Shown here: one piece after another, positions 35,985-43,754 of the stretch | How the letters are laid out: each line of letters opens with the position of its first letter | Position numbering within the stretch: the stretch's first letter is position 1 | Source: Scytonema tolypothrichoides VB-61278 | GTDB lineage: Bacteria > Cyanobacteriota > Cyanobacteriia > Cyanobacteriales > Nostocaceae | Direction of reading: 5' to 3' | Assembly (NCBI RefSeq): GCF_000828085.3 | Contig: NZ_JXCA02000019.1 | Coordinates: 47,797-111,796 of the forward strand | DNA length: 64,000 bases | The notes under the pieces: model-generated | The model's database searches: none | The model's input: only the letters and a program-made list of their open reading frames with translations | Told to the model about the DNA's origin: nothing | Made by a program: the position numbers and the translations under genes

Positions 35985-36746
35985 AATCCTAGTCCTTGCT
36001 GCATCCTCAAGATAACGCTTTCTCTTCAAAGGGTAGTCTTCCTAAAGAAGTATGACTTTTGATATAAAACAATCTCTTCCTTAAGAATGAAGAGAAGCAA
36101 CTTATTGATGCATAGTCTTGTATGTATCAATTCACGTTATAGCCACTTCATGGAGAGTTATGGGTTGAAAGAGGTGGGGATGAGAAATTATTTTTCTGAT
36201 AACTATCACCTAGCAACTCATAACTATTTTTTATGAATTGCTTTGAAAAACTGCTGGCTCAAAAGCAACATTTGTGTATCACTTAAAAAATCAAAAAAAT
36301 ATCCCTAAAGAACGACGAAGAAAAGTCATTTAAATGTCATAAAGTAAGATAAGTACATGAATTCATGGTCGAGTGATAAGGTAGTTAGGAATTATGACTT
36401 AGAGCTTTGATGATCATATGAAACTCAAAATCATAGTTCCTGACTGTTTTCTAAAATTACTAAAGCATTGAGAAAGTAGTCGAGTCATTATAAAAAATAA
36501 TGGCTAAGTTTGCTGTGTTGATGAACGTTGTCACACCTGGTGAATTGTTGATTTTAAAGCAAAATTATCAGATTATGACGCGCAACTCTTCGCAATATCA
36601 GCAACGAGTCAAGTCACTGCAAGAACGTGCATATCACTAAGTCCTAAGTCCTGAGTGATTCATCACAATTCAGGGTAAAGCTAAAACCAAAAAAGATACT
36701 TGAATAACTTAAATTTCAATTAGTTTAGAGGAATCAAGGAAAAGCA
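35985..36746. other. Divergent intergenic region
   Basis: About 760 AT-rich bases between the DUF6335 and PfpI genes, which should contain both promoters. One short frame (36500-36640) is listed separately. No other feature recognised. Confidence 0.4.
36500..36640 (+). CDS. Possible 46-residue protein
   Basis: Short frame beginning MAKFAVLMNVVTPGELLILK and ending QERAYH. Amphipathic, basic C-terminal half, no signal peptide. No ribosome binding site is visible and the codon sample is too small for support. It could be a small stress-related protein or a chance frame. Confidence 0.3.
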   Translation: MAKFAVLMNVVTPGELLILKQNYQIMTRNSSQYQQRVKSLQERAYH

Positions 36747-37838
36747 ATGGTCAATAACAGTAATGGTAAGAAAAAAGTTGCTATCCTCATCGAAAATGAT
36801 GTAGAGGATGCAGAATTTCAAGTACCATTCAATGCATTAAAGCAAGCAGGAATGGAAGTAGTTGTCCTTGGTTCTCGTGTGAACGAAACTTATAAAGGGA
36901 AACAAGGGAAACTTTCTAAACAACCTGATGGCACTACAACAGAAGCAATTGCTTCTGAATTTGATGCTGTAGTTATTCCTGGTGGTATGGCTCCTGATCA
37001 TATGCGGCGCAACCCCAATACTGTTAGGTTTGTCCAAGAAGCACTACAGCAAGGAAAATTGGTCGCTGCAATTTGTCACGGACCACAAGTTTTGATTGAA
37101 GCTGACTTACTCAAAGGTAAACAAGCCACTGGCTTCTTGGCAATTCGCAAAGACATAATTAATGCGGGTGCTAATTATGTAGATGAACCTTTGGTGATTG
37201 ACGGAAATTTAATGACTTCACGTCAACCTGGAGATTTGCCGATTTTTACCACAGCTATATTGAGTCGTCTAGGTTATGGTGGCAAAGATGCGGCTTTACC
37301 AGATGAGAGAGATCCAAGAGCCGAATGGTGGAAATTAGCTGATGCTTGGGGTGGCTCTACCAAGGGTGAAATTGTCAAGGCTTTGAATACAGTTCTTTCT
37401 GGTGAGCGTTATTCTCAAGAAGCGTTGGAGAAGTACGCCGAGAAAGAATCGGATGCGCAAATAAAATCTCTGTTCCAAGAGTTGATTGGCACTAAGCAAC
37501 GTCACATCCAATTTCTGGAAGCACGTCTCAATGAACTAGGTGAAAAGCCTTCCTTAGCTGCAAACATTGCTAACCAGTACGCGAAGGTCAAAACTGCTTT
37601 CACAGGAAGTGACGATATTTATCAATTGCGTTCTGCCTTGGGCGATGTGCAAACCGGTATTGGCGATATTGGTAATTTGATAGCAGCAACAACCGATCCA
37701 ATATCAACTGCAATTTTCACACAAATCCACAAAGACCTGTTGACAGACGAGCAGCGACTCATAGACTTGTATCGAAGTCGGGTGGGTACAGAAGTGAAAC
37801 CTGCTAAGCCCACTACAGGGGCTGCTGTGTCAATGTAA
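36747..37838 (+). CDS. DJ-1/PfpI-domain protein fused to a ferritin-like domain
   Basis: 363 residues. The N-terminal domain (about 8-180) is DJ-1/PfpI: AILIENDVEDAEFQVPFNAL, AVVIPGGMAPD, and the nucleophile Cys110 in AAICHGPQV followed by His111. Such proteins act as glyoxalases, deglycases or proteases under stress. The C-terminal part (about 210-350) is helical with GEIVKALNTVLSGERYSQEA and TKQRHIQFLEARLNELGEKP, like DUF2383/PA2169 ferritin-like domains. Cytoplasmic. It precedes the SRPBCC and alcohol dehydrogenase genes in the same direction. The fusion is known in Nostocales stress genes by my recollection; function inferred. Confidence 0.85.
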   Translation: MVNNSNGKKKVAILIENDVEDAEFQVPFNALKQAGMEVVVLGSRVNETYKGKQGKLSKQPDGTTTEAIASEFDAVVIPGGMAPDHMRRNPNTVRFVQEALQQGKLVAAICHGPQVLIEADLLKGKQATGFLAIRKDIINAGANYVDEPLVIDGNLMTSRQPGDLPIFTTAILSRLGYGGKDAALPDERDPRAEWWKLADAWGGSTKGEIVKALNTVLSGERYSQEALEKYAEKESDAQIKSLFQELIGTKQRHIQFLEARLNELGEKPSLAANIANQYAKVKTAFTGSDDIYQLRSALGDVQTGIGDIGNLIAATTDPISTAIFTQIHKDLLTDEQRLIDLYRSRVGTEVKPAKPTTGAAVSM

Positions 37839-37904
37839 GGTCTTTGTGAAACGAACCATGTGGGTGCAAAGAAGGAAAAGAATATCAGCAAAGGACTTTG
37901 CGAC

Positions 37905-37960
37905 GGGCAGTCGCCTCAAGTCGGGAGACCCGCCCACGGCGCTGCCCTCGCCTAAATGGT
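37905..37960. repeat. Interspersed repeat copy
   Basis: 37917-37938 is an exact inverted copy of 22 bp at 19115-19136 (core gtcgggagacccgcccac). It lies between the PfpI and SRPBCC genes and falsely extends the latter's reading frame upstream. Confidence 0.75.
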
Positions 37961-37990
37961 TCGTTTTTTAGAGTCAAGGGAGGGAAGAAG

Positions 37991-38695
37991 ATGGCATCAA
38001 TATCAGAAAATAAATCGAGTCAAGGTCAGACAGAAGCCAGTGAAACTGAGCGTTGGGCTTCGTTAATTGGCGGTGGTGCAATGGTGTTAATGGGGTTAAG
38101 TCAGCGTTCCTTGAGGGGGGTGTTGACGGCTTTGGCAGGTGGCGGACTCATTTATCAGGGTGCAACTAAACAAAGCACAATTAAACAAGCACAGCAAGCA
38201 ATCACCGGTAGCGTCACTCAAGTGATAAAAGTAGAAAAGACGGTAACAATTGATAAGCCAGCAGACGAGCTTTACCGCTTTTGGCATAACTTTGAGAATC
38301 TGCCCAATTTTATGAAGCATCTCAAGTCTGTGAAGGTGTACGATAACAAGCGTTCTCACTGGATTGCAACTGCACCTTTGGGTGGAAGTGTGGAGTGGGA
38401 TGCAGATATTATTGAAGACCGGGAAAACGAATTTATCTCTTGGGCTTCAGTGGAAGGTGCAGATATTGACAACTCTGGTTTTGTCCGCTTCAAAAAAGCG
38501 CCTGCTAACCGTGGAACTGAGGTTAAAGTCGTTGTTGAATATAACCCGCCTGGTGGCGCTTTAGCATCTGTTTTTGCCAAGCTTTTTGGTGAAGAACCAG
38601 AACAGCAAATAGGAGATGACTTGCGCCGTTTCAAGATGTTGATGGAAGCAGGCGAAATTGCTACTAATGAAGGACAACCGAGAGGGGGGAAATAA
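37991..38695 (+). CDS. Membrane-anchored SRPBCC (START/cyclase-like) protein
   Basis: 234 residues from ATG 37991, preceded by a purine-rich site (gggagggaag); upstream codons come from a repeat. The N-terminus has a glycine-rich hydrophobic hairpin (about 25-60, WASLIGGGAMVLMGLSQ and ALAGGGLIYQG) like YgaP/DUF2892 membrane segments. Residues about 85-225 are an SRPBCC domain: VEKTVTIDKPADELYRFWHN, LPNFMKHLKSVKVYD, and WDADIIEDRENEFISWAS, a pocket that binds lipids or other hydrophobic ligands. Similar genes often accompany alcohol dehydrogenase and PfpI genes. Ligand unknown. Confidence 0.85.
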   Translation: MASISENKSSQGQTEASETERWASLIGGGAMVLMGLSQRSLRGVLTALAGGGLIYQGATKQSTIKQAQQAITGSVTQVIKVEKTVTIDKPADELYRFWHNFENLPNFMKHLKSVKVYDNKRSHWIATAPLGGSVEWDADIIEDRENEFISWASVEGADIDNSGFVRFKKAPANRGTEVKVVVEYNPPGGALASVFAKLFGEEPEQQIGDDLRRFKMLMEAGEIATNEGQPRGGK

Positions 38696-38789
38696 GGAGC
38701 GGAGGAGCACAAGAGCAGACGAGCAATTACTTCCTGATCCTCCATTACCTGCTCATGTTTCCTACACCCTTATAGAGGAGAACGGTTAA

Positions 38790-39232
38790 ATGAAAGCAGT
38801 ATGTTGGCACGGTACTAGTGACGTACGGGTAGAGACAGTACCAGATCCAAAAATTCTTAACCCGCGTGACGCTATTCTGAAAGTGACATCAGCAACCATC
38901 TGTGGTTCTGACTTGCATATATATGATGGTTTTATTCCAACAATGAAACCTGGTGACATTATTGGTCACGAGTTCATGGGCGAAGTTGTTGATATTGGTA
39001 GTTAAGTCAAGAAGTTGCAAAAGGGCGTTAGCGAAGCTCCTCCGAAGGAGGCTCGCGTTGTCGTCTCCTGAATTATCGGCTGCGGTCAATGCCATTACTG
39101 CAAGGAACAAATGTGGTCGCTGTGCGATAATTCTAACCCTAATGCAAGGCATACCTGATGAAAACAAAGCACGGCTTTGAGCTGTTCAAGCAAAAGAAAG
39201 ACAACTGCATCAAAGTTCTGCTGAAACCCTAA
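38790..39232 (+). pseudogene. Internally deleted zinc alcohol dehydrogenase gene
   Basis: The first 71 codons ([20 protein letters not shown] to VVDIGS) are close to the intact gene at 40014, then a TAA. Further on, CGQCHYC and [11 protein letters not shown] follow in a shifted frame, and the last 20 codons (HGFELFKQKKDNC to LLKP) match the intact C-terminus before TAA 39230-39232. The middle, about 240 codons with the NAD-binding domain, is gone. At the position where the intact gene has a HIP1 octamer, a palindromic repeat of about 30 bp (gcgaagctcctccgaaggag core) is inserted. Non-functional. Confidence 0.9.
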
Positions 39233-39372
39233 AGCTTTGGTTCGCCAGTTGCGCGGGTTCCCCGGCATAAGCAAACTGGCGAAGTTCGAAGGGTAATTAT
39301 TTGTGGTAAACGCTTAAGCGTTCACTATGAACCAATTACCAGAATACAAACTAAATACAATCGAGGATTTTT

Positions 39373-39936
39373 ATGAATCGCTTACGTCGAATTTTGACAG
39401 TTTTTCTAGTTGGATTAACATTTTTTGTCACGCAAGCTTTTGGCTATAGCGCATTACAAGCCCAAGCTAATGAAACCGTAACCAGCCCAGAAGGTGTTTA
39501 TTATAAAGGAACACCTGATGGCTTTGGCAAAATTCATAATAACGATAACATTCGGAATGACAGCAACAACCTGTTTGAGCAAGCAAAACAGAACTTAAAA
39601 GACACTGCTGATAACGTTCGCGAAAAAGTCAACGATGTTGGTGAATCAGTTTCTCGCAATGTGGGTGACAGCCTAAAAACCCCAGAAGCTAATAATTACA
39701 ACGCAACACCCGATAAGAACAATTTCAGCACAGGCAATAAGCTTTCTCAAAATAGTGGTCAAAACCCCCTAAAAGAAGCTGCCCAGAATGTCCGCGAAAA
39801 ACTCAATCTTGATGAAGAACCTCCTCGCGCGACAAAAGAATTTTTGAGGTCAACTGAAAAAAAAGTTGAAAAGGCAGTTGAACCAGTAACTGGAACACCA
39901 GAAGGATACTATCAAGAACCTCCTAGCGTCAGATAA
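39373..39936 (+). CDS. Exported hydrophilic protein with LEA-like segments
   Basis: 187 residues. Signal peptide: LRRILTVFLVGLTFFVTQAF, cleaved probably after an AQA near residue 32. The mature part is very hydrophilic, with two similar helical stretches, NLKDTADNVREKVNDVGESV and LKEAAQNVREKLNLDEE, that resemble late-embryogenesis-abundant type repeats, and two EGxYY motifs (SPEGVYYKGTP near 39-49 and TPEGYYQEPP at the C-terminus). It lies between the broken and intact alcohol dehydrogenase copies. A periplasmic desiccation or salt protection role is plausible but not shown. Confidence 0.75.
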   Translation: MNRLRRILTVFLVGLTFFVTQAFGYSALQAQANETVTSPEGVYYKGTPDGFGKIHNNDNIRNDSNNLFEQAKQNLKDTADNVREKVNDVGESVSRNVGDSLKTPEANNYNATPDKNNFSTGNKLSQNSGQNPLKEAAQNVREKLNLDEEPPRATKEFLRSTEKKVEKAVEPVTGTPEGYYQEPPSVR

Positions 39937-39948
39937 GTAGAGTCTTTG

Positions 39949-39974
39949 GTGTAGGGACTTACCGTACCCTACAC
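39949..39974 (+). terminator. Hairpin after the exported protein gene
   Basis: Perfect 8-bp arms (gtgtaggg / ccctacac) with a 10-nt loop, 13 nt after the stop. No T-run follows, so it may be an attenuated terminator or mRNA end stabiliser. Confidence 0.4.
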
Positions 39975-40013
39975 CCGAATGACGAATGAGTAATGATTAA
40001 GGACTAAAGATTT

Positions 40014-41183
40014 ATGAAAGCAGTTTGCTGGCATGGTGCTAACGATGTGCGAGTCGAAACGGTGCCAGATCCAAAAATTATTAACCCGAAAGATGCTATC
40101 GTCAAAATTACCTCGACAGCAATTTGCGGTTCTGATTTGCATCTTTACGACGGCTATATCCCCACAATGCAAAAGGGTGACATCCTCGGTCATGAATTCA
40201 TGGGGGAAGTCGTTGAAGTTGGCAGTGCAGTTAAGAAAATTAAAGTGGGCGATCGCGTTGTCGTTCCCTTCACAATCGCCTGCGGTAACTGCTATTTTTG
40301 CAAAAAAGATTTCTGGTCGCTGTGTGACAACTCTAATCCCAACGGTTGGATAGCAGAAAAATTGATGGGTTATTCACCATCCGGTCTATTCGGTTACTCC
40401 CATATGATGGGTGGTTATGCTGGAGGTCAAGCAGAGTACGCCAGAGTCCCCTTTGCCGATGTAGGCTTGTTCAAAATACCTGATGGTTTAACGGATGAAC
40501 AGGTACTATTTTTGACAGATATTTTCCCGACTGGTTACATGGCAGCAGAAAACTGCAACATCAAACCTGGTGATGTCGTTGCCATCTGGGGTTGTGGACC
40601 AGTTGGACAATTCGCCATCAGGAGCGCTTATTTACTGGGTGCAGAGCGTGTTATTGCCATTGACCGTGTCCCTGAACGTCTACAGATGGCGAAAGAATAC
40701 GGCAAAGCAGAAGTCCTCAACTATGAAGAAGTGGATGTTGGCGAAGCCCTCAAAGAAATGACTGGCGGTCGTGGTCCTGATGCTGTGATGGATGCAGTCG
40801 GAATGGAAGCGCACGGCACGGACTTTATGGCGTTATACGACAAAGCAAAGCAAGCAGTGCGTCTAGAGACAGACAGACCTACAGCCTTGCGCCAAGTCCT
40901 TCTTTCTTGTAGTAAAGGCGGTCACGTATCAATCCCAGGTGTTTACGGAGGCTTTTTGGACAAAGTGCCGATGGGTGCTGCGATGAACAAAGGTTTGACC
41001 ATCAAGACGGGACAAACCCACGTCCATAAGTACTTACGTCCATTACTTGAGCACATCCAGAATGGCGACATTGACCCAACATTTATTATCACTCATCGCT
41101 TACCCCTGGAACAAGCGCCCCACGGTTACGAAATTTTCAAACACAAGAAAGACAACTGTATCAAAGTTGTACTGAAACCATAA
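40014..41183 (+). CDS. Zinc-dependent alcohol/formaldehyde dehydrogenase (MDR superfamily)
   Basis: 389 residues. Catalytic zinc ligands Cys38 (AICGSDLH), His60 and Glu61 (GHEFMGEV); structural zinc cysteines 90, 93, 96 and 104 (CGNCYFC to WSLC); Rossmann motif WGCGPVGQF near residue 190. The long insert around [20 protein letters not shown] resembles glutathione-independent formaldehyde dehydrogenase-like MDR proteins. It oxidises an alcohol or aldehyde with NAD(P); the substrate is unknown. It is an intact paralogue of the pseudogene at 38790, which suggests a past tandem duplication around the exported protein gene. Confidence 0.93.
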   Translation: MKAVCWHGANDVRVETVPDPKIINPKDAIVKITSTAICGSDLHLYDGYIPTMQKGDILGHEFMGEVVEVGSAVKKIKVGDRVVVPFTIACGNCYFCKKDFWSLCDNSNPNGWIAEKLMGYSPSGLFGYSHMMGGYAGGQAEYARVPFADVGLFKIPDGLTDEQVLFLTDIFPTGYMAAENCNIKPGDVVAIWGCGPVGQFAIRSAYLLGAERVIAIDRVPERLQMAKEYGKAEVLNYEEVDVGEALKEMTGGRGPDAVMDAVGMEAHGTDFMALYDKAKQAVRLETDRPTALRQVLLSCSKGGHVSIPGVYGGFLDKVPMGAAMNKGLTIKTGQTHVHKYLRPLLEHIQNGDIDPTFIITHRLPLEQAPHGYEIFKHKKDNCIKVVLKP

Positions 41184-41187
41184 CGAT

Positions 41188-41221
41188 ATTGGTCATTTGT
41201 CCTTTGCTGCAAATGACCAAT
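41188..41221 (+). terminator. Hairpin after alcohol dehydrogenase gene
   Basis: Perfect 11-bp arms (attggtcattt and complement) with a 12-nt loop, 5 nt after the stop. No strong T-run follows; termination is possible. Confidence 0.45.
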
Positions 41222-41243
41222 GAATAATAATTAATAACTAACT

Positions 41244-42462
41244 ATGTTTGACTCTGTAAAAAAAGAACTATCTCGCCGTGCTCTTTTATATAAAGCAGGT
41301 TTTGGGTTCATGGGATTGAGTGTTGTTGGGGCAGTCGGAAACATTATCAAACCCACCCGTATTTTAGCCCAAGCAAGACCATCCAATGAACCATCTTTAC
41401 CTCCCGAAAAAAAGCTGGGCTGGGCAGTAGTTGGTTTGGGTAAATTTGCGACCGAACAGATAATGCCTTCGTTTGCGGAGTGCAAAAAGTCAAAGTTGGT
41501 AGCGTTGGTGAGTGGCGATAGCTTCGCTGCTGCGCGGAGCGCAGATCGCGCCAAAGCCGAAAAGTATGCCCAGCAATACGGCGTCAACCCCAAAAGCATT
41601 TACAACTACCAGAACTATGACTCTATCCGCAATAACCCGGAAGTAGATATTATTTACATCATCTTGCCCAACGGGATGCATGCCGAATACAGTATTCGTG
41701 GAGCACAAGCAGGCAAACACATTATGTGTGAAAAGCCGATGGCGAACACTGTACAAGAATGCCAAGCAATGATTGATGCGGCAAAAAAAGCAAACCGCAA
41801 ATTGATGATTGCTTACCGCGCCCAATACGAACCATACAACCTCGCCACCATTCAACGCCACCATTCAACTTGCTCAAAGTGGAAAACTCGGTAAACTCAA
41901 GTTAATCACCTCAGATCACGGACGAAACCTCAACCCCAAAGACCCCGCCGATGTTTGGCGGATGCAAAAAAAACTTGCTGGCGGCGGTTCCCTTTACGAC
42001 ATCGGTGTCTACAGCTTACAAGCAGCACGCTACATTACTGGTGAGGAACCTGTAGCAATTAGTGCCATGATATACAGCACCCCTGGCGACCCCCGCTTTC
42101 GAGAAGTCGAGGAAAATGTCAACTTCGTGCTACGTTTTCCTAGCGGCGTCCTTGCCAACTGCACCTCCAGCTACGGCTACTCCAATACCAAACGCATACA
42201 AGTTTTCGGGTCTGACGCTGTCTTAGAATTAGACCCAGCAACCGACTACTATAAACATCGCCTAACAATTAATGACAAAAACGGTAACCAAGAGCAAAAA
42301 ATCGAAGAAAAGAACCAGTTCGCCCTAGAGATAGATCACCTATCCGAATCCATCATACAGAATAAACAACCCAAAACTCCTGGCGAAGAAGGCTTGCAAG
42401 ACGTTAAACTTATGCAGCTCATTTACGAAGCCGCCCGGACAGGCAAAACCATCAAAGTTTAG
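41244..42462 (+). pseudogene. Tat-exported Gfo/Idh/MocA oxidoreductase, frameshifted
   Basis: The 5' frame (41244-41894, 216 codons) starts with a twin-arginine signal (SRRALLYKAGFGFMGLSVVG), then WAVVGLGKFATEQIMPSF, the NAD(P)-binding start, and AGKHIMCEKPMANT with the catalytic-region Lys. It breaks at a 13-bp tandem duplication (cgccaccattcaa at 41843-41855, repeated at 41856-41868). The 3' frame (to 42462) continues with LAQSGKLGKLKLITSDHGRN and GGGSLYDIGVY. Removing one 13-bp copy restores a single frame of about 401 residues through TIQLAQSGK. Glucose-fructose oxidoreductase-like. Probably inactive, but precise loss of one copy would revert it. Confidence 0.9.
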
Positions 42463-42576
42463 CACTCACTGAACTCTCCTCTTCTTTTTCTTCCTTGGCG
42501 CTCTTTGCGTCTATGTCCTGCGGACACGCTGCGCTAAGGCGGTTCGTTTTCCATAAACCTAACTGAGGAAACAAAT

Positions 42577-42918
42577 ATGTCTGACACAAGCGTTAAAAAA
42601 GTAGACTCAGCCTACTCTCCCAAAGGTCAACAAGGTCAAAAGTATCTCGCCTCTGGTAAATCTGTTTCAATGCGTCTTTGGGAAAACGAACAACCAGGTG
42701 AACCCAAAGAACAAGCAACACGCGAATATGAAACCGTTGGTTATGTCATTACTGGTCGTGCCGAATTGCACCTTGAAGGTCAAGTCGTTTCACTAGAGCC
42801 TGGAAATTCCTGGGTCGTACCAAAAGGAGCATCCCACACTTACAAAATTCTAGAACCATTTACCGCTGTTGAAGCAACCAGTCCACCTGCCCAAGTTCAC
42901 GGTCGAGACGAAAATTAA
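42577..42918 (+). CDS. Cupin-domain protein
   Basis: 113 residues with one cupin beta-barrel: YVITGRAELHLEGQ (motif 1 region) and VPKGASHTYKILEPF (motif 2). The usual motif-1 histidines are not present, so metal binding may be lost or altered. Cytoplasmic, small-molecule binding or isomerase-like role; unknown ligand. It follows the broken oxidoreductase gene and is closed by a good terminator. Confidence 0.82.
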   Translation: MSDTSVKKVDSAYSPKGQQGQKYLASGKSVSMRLWENEQPGEPKEQATREYETVGYVITGRAELHLEGQVVSLEPGNSWVVPKGASHTYKILEPFTAVEATSPPAQVHGRDEN

Positions 42919-42963
42919 TTTATACTTAGTAAATTTTGACAAATTTTTCTCTTAGTTATAGTA

Positions 42964-42990
42964 AACCAGAAGCTAAACTTCTGGTTTTTT
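42964..42990 (+). terminator. Rho-independent terminator
   Basis: Nine-bp perfect stem (aaccagaag / cttctggtt), 5-nt loop, running into tttttt; 45 nt after the cupin stop. Confidence 0.88.
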
Positions 42991-43147
42991 CTTCATATTA
43001 TGATCATTGAAGCCTCTCAATGTGGATCTCTAGATTCACTTGGAAACGAAGTGCCTTCAGTCGATTTACTTGTTTTTTCAGTACTTTTTCTTTACCTACA
43101 GAGTGATGTATCGCAAGCATTAAATTAGTTTCCTAGAAAGCATAGGC

Positions 43148-43180
43148 GGCACAAAAATCAGATTAGCCTGATTTTGTGCC
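43148..43180. promoter_or_regulatory. Bulged hairpin upstream of Mn catalase
   Basis: ggcacaaaaatcag pairs with ctgattttgtgcc, 13 bp with one bulged A, ending 31 nt before the catalase start. It could be a leader hairpin or terminator remnant. Confidence 0.4.
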
Positions 43181-43211
43181 AGACCCATGTTCAACTAATT
43201 AGGTAATAATA

Positions 43212-43754
43212 ATGTTCTACCACACCAAGAAGCTACAGTACTTCAGACCACCAGAAAAACCAGACGCAGTTTACGCTAAGAAGATTCAAGAACTCGTCGG
43301 TGGTGTCTTTGGTGAAATGACTGTGATGATGCAGTACCTGTTCCAGGGCTGGAATTGTCGTGGACCTGCTAAATACCGCGATATGCTCTTAGATATTGGT
43401 ACCGAAGAAATCGGTCACGTCGAAATGCTTGCCACGATTATTGCTCACCTGCTGGATAAAGCACCCATCAAATTGCAAGAAAAAGGTGCACAAGACCCAG
43501 TGGTGGGTGCGGTTATGGGTGGTTCCAATACACGAGATGTGATTACAGATATCATGGGGGCAGCAATGAATCCTCAACATGCAATTGTCTCTGGTTTGGG
43601 TGCTACGCCATCCGACAGCGTCGGTTTCCCTTGGAACGGTCGCTTTATCATCGCTAGTGGTAACGATGATTATGTGGTGATTTTACGTAATATTTCTCAA
43701 CCATTTGCCTGTGACCGCTCAATGCAGATTGTCAGCTGTTTTGCTAAAACCTGA
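43212..43754 (+). pseudogene. Manganese catalase, 3' half missing
   Basis: The first about 150 codons are a clear Mn catalase: FYHTKKLQYFRPPEKPDA, GVFGEMTVMMQYLFQGW with the first Glu ligand, DIGTEEIGHVEMLATI with the Glu and His ligands, and MNPQHAIVSGLGA. After NGRFIIASGN the similarity stops abruptly at about 43663 and the frame continues through unrelated bases, the antisense of the NRPS gene end, to 43754. The second Mn ligand pair and the C-terminal half are lost, so it cannot be active. The break coincides with the end of the NRPS/PKS cluster. Confidence 0.88.

Noticed and set aside
37898-37990. Upstream extension of the SRPBCC gene
   Set aside because: These codons come from an interspersed repeat; ATG 37991 has a good ribosome binding site.
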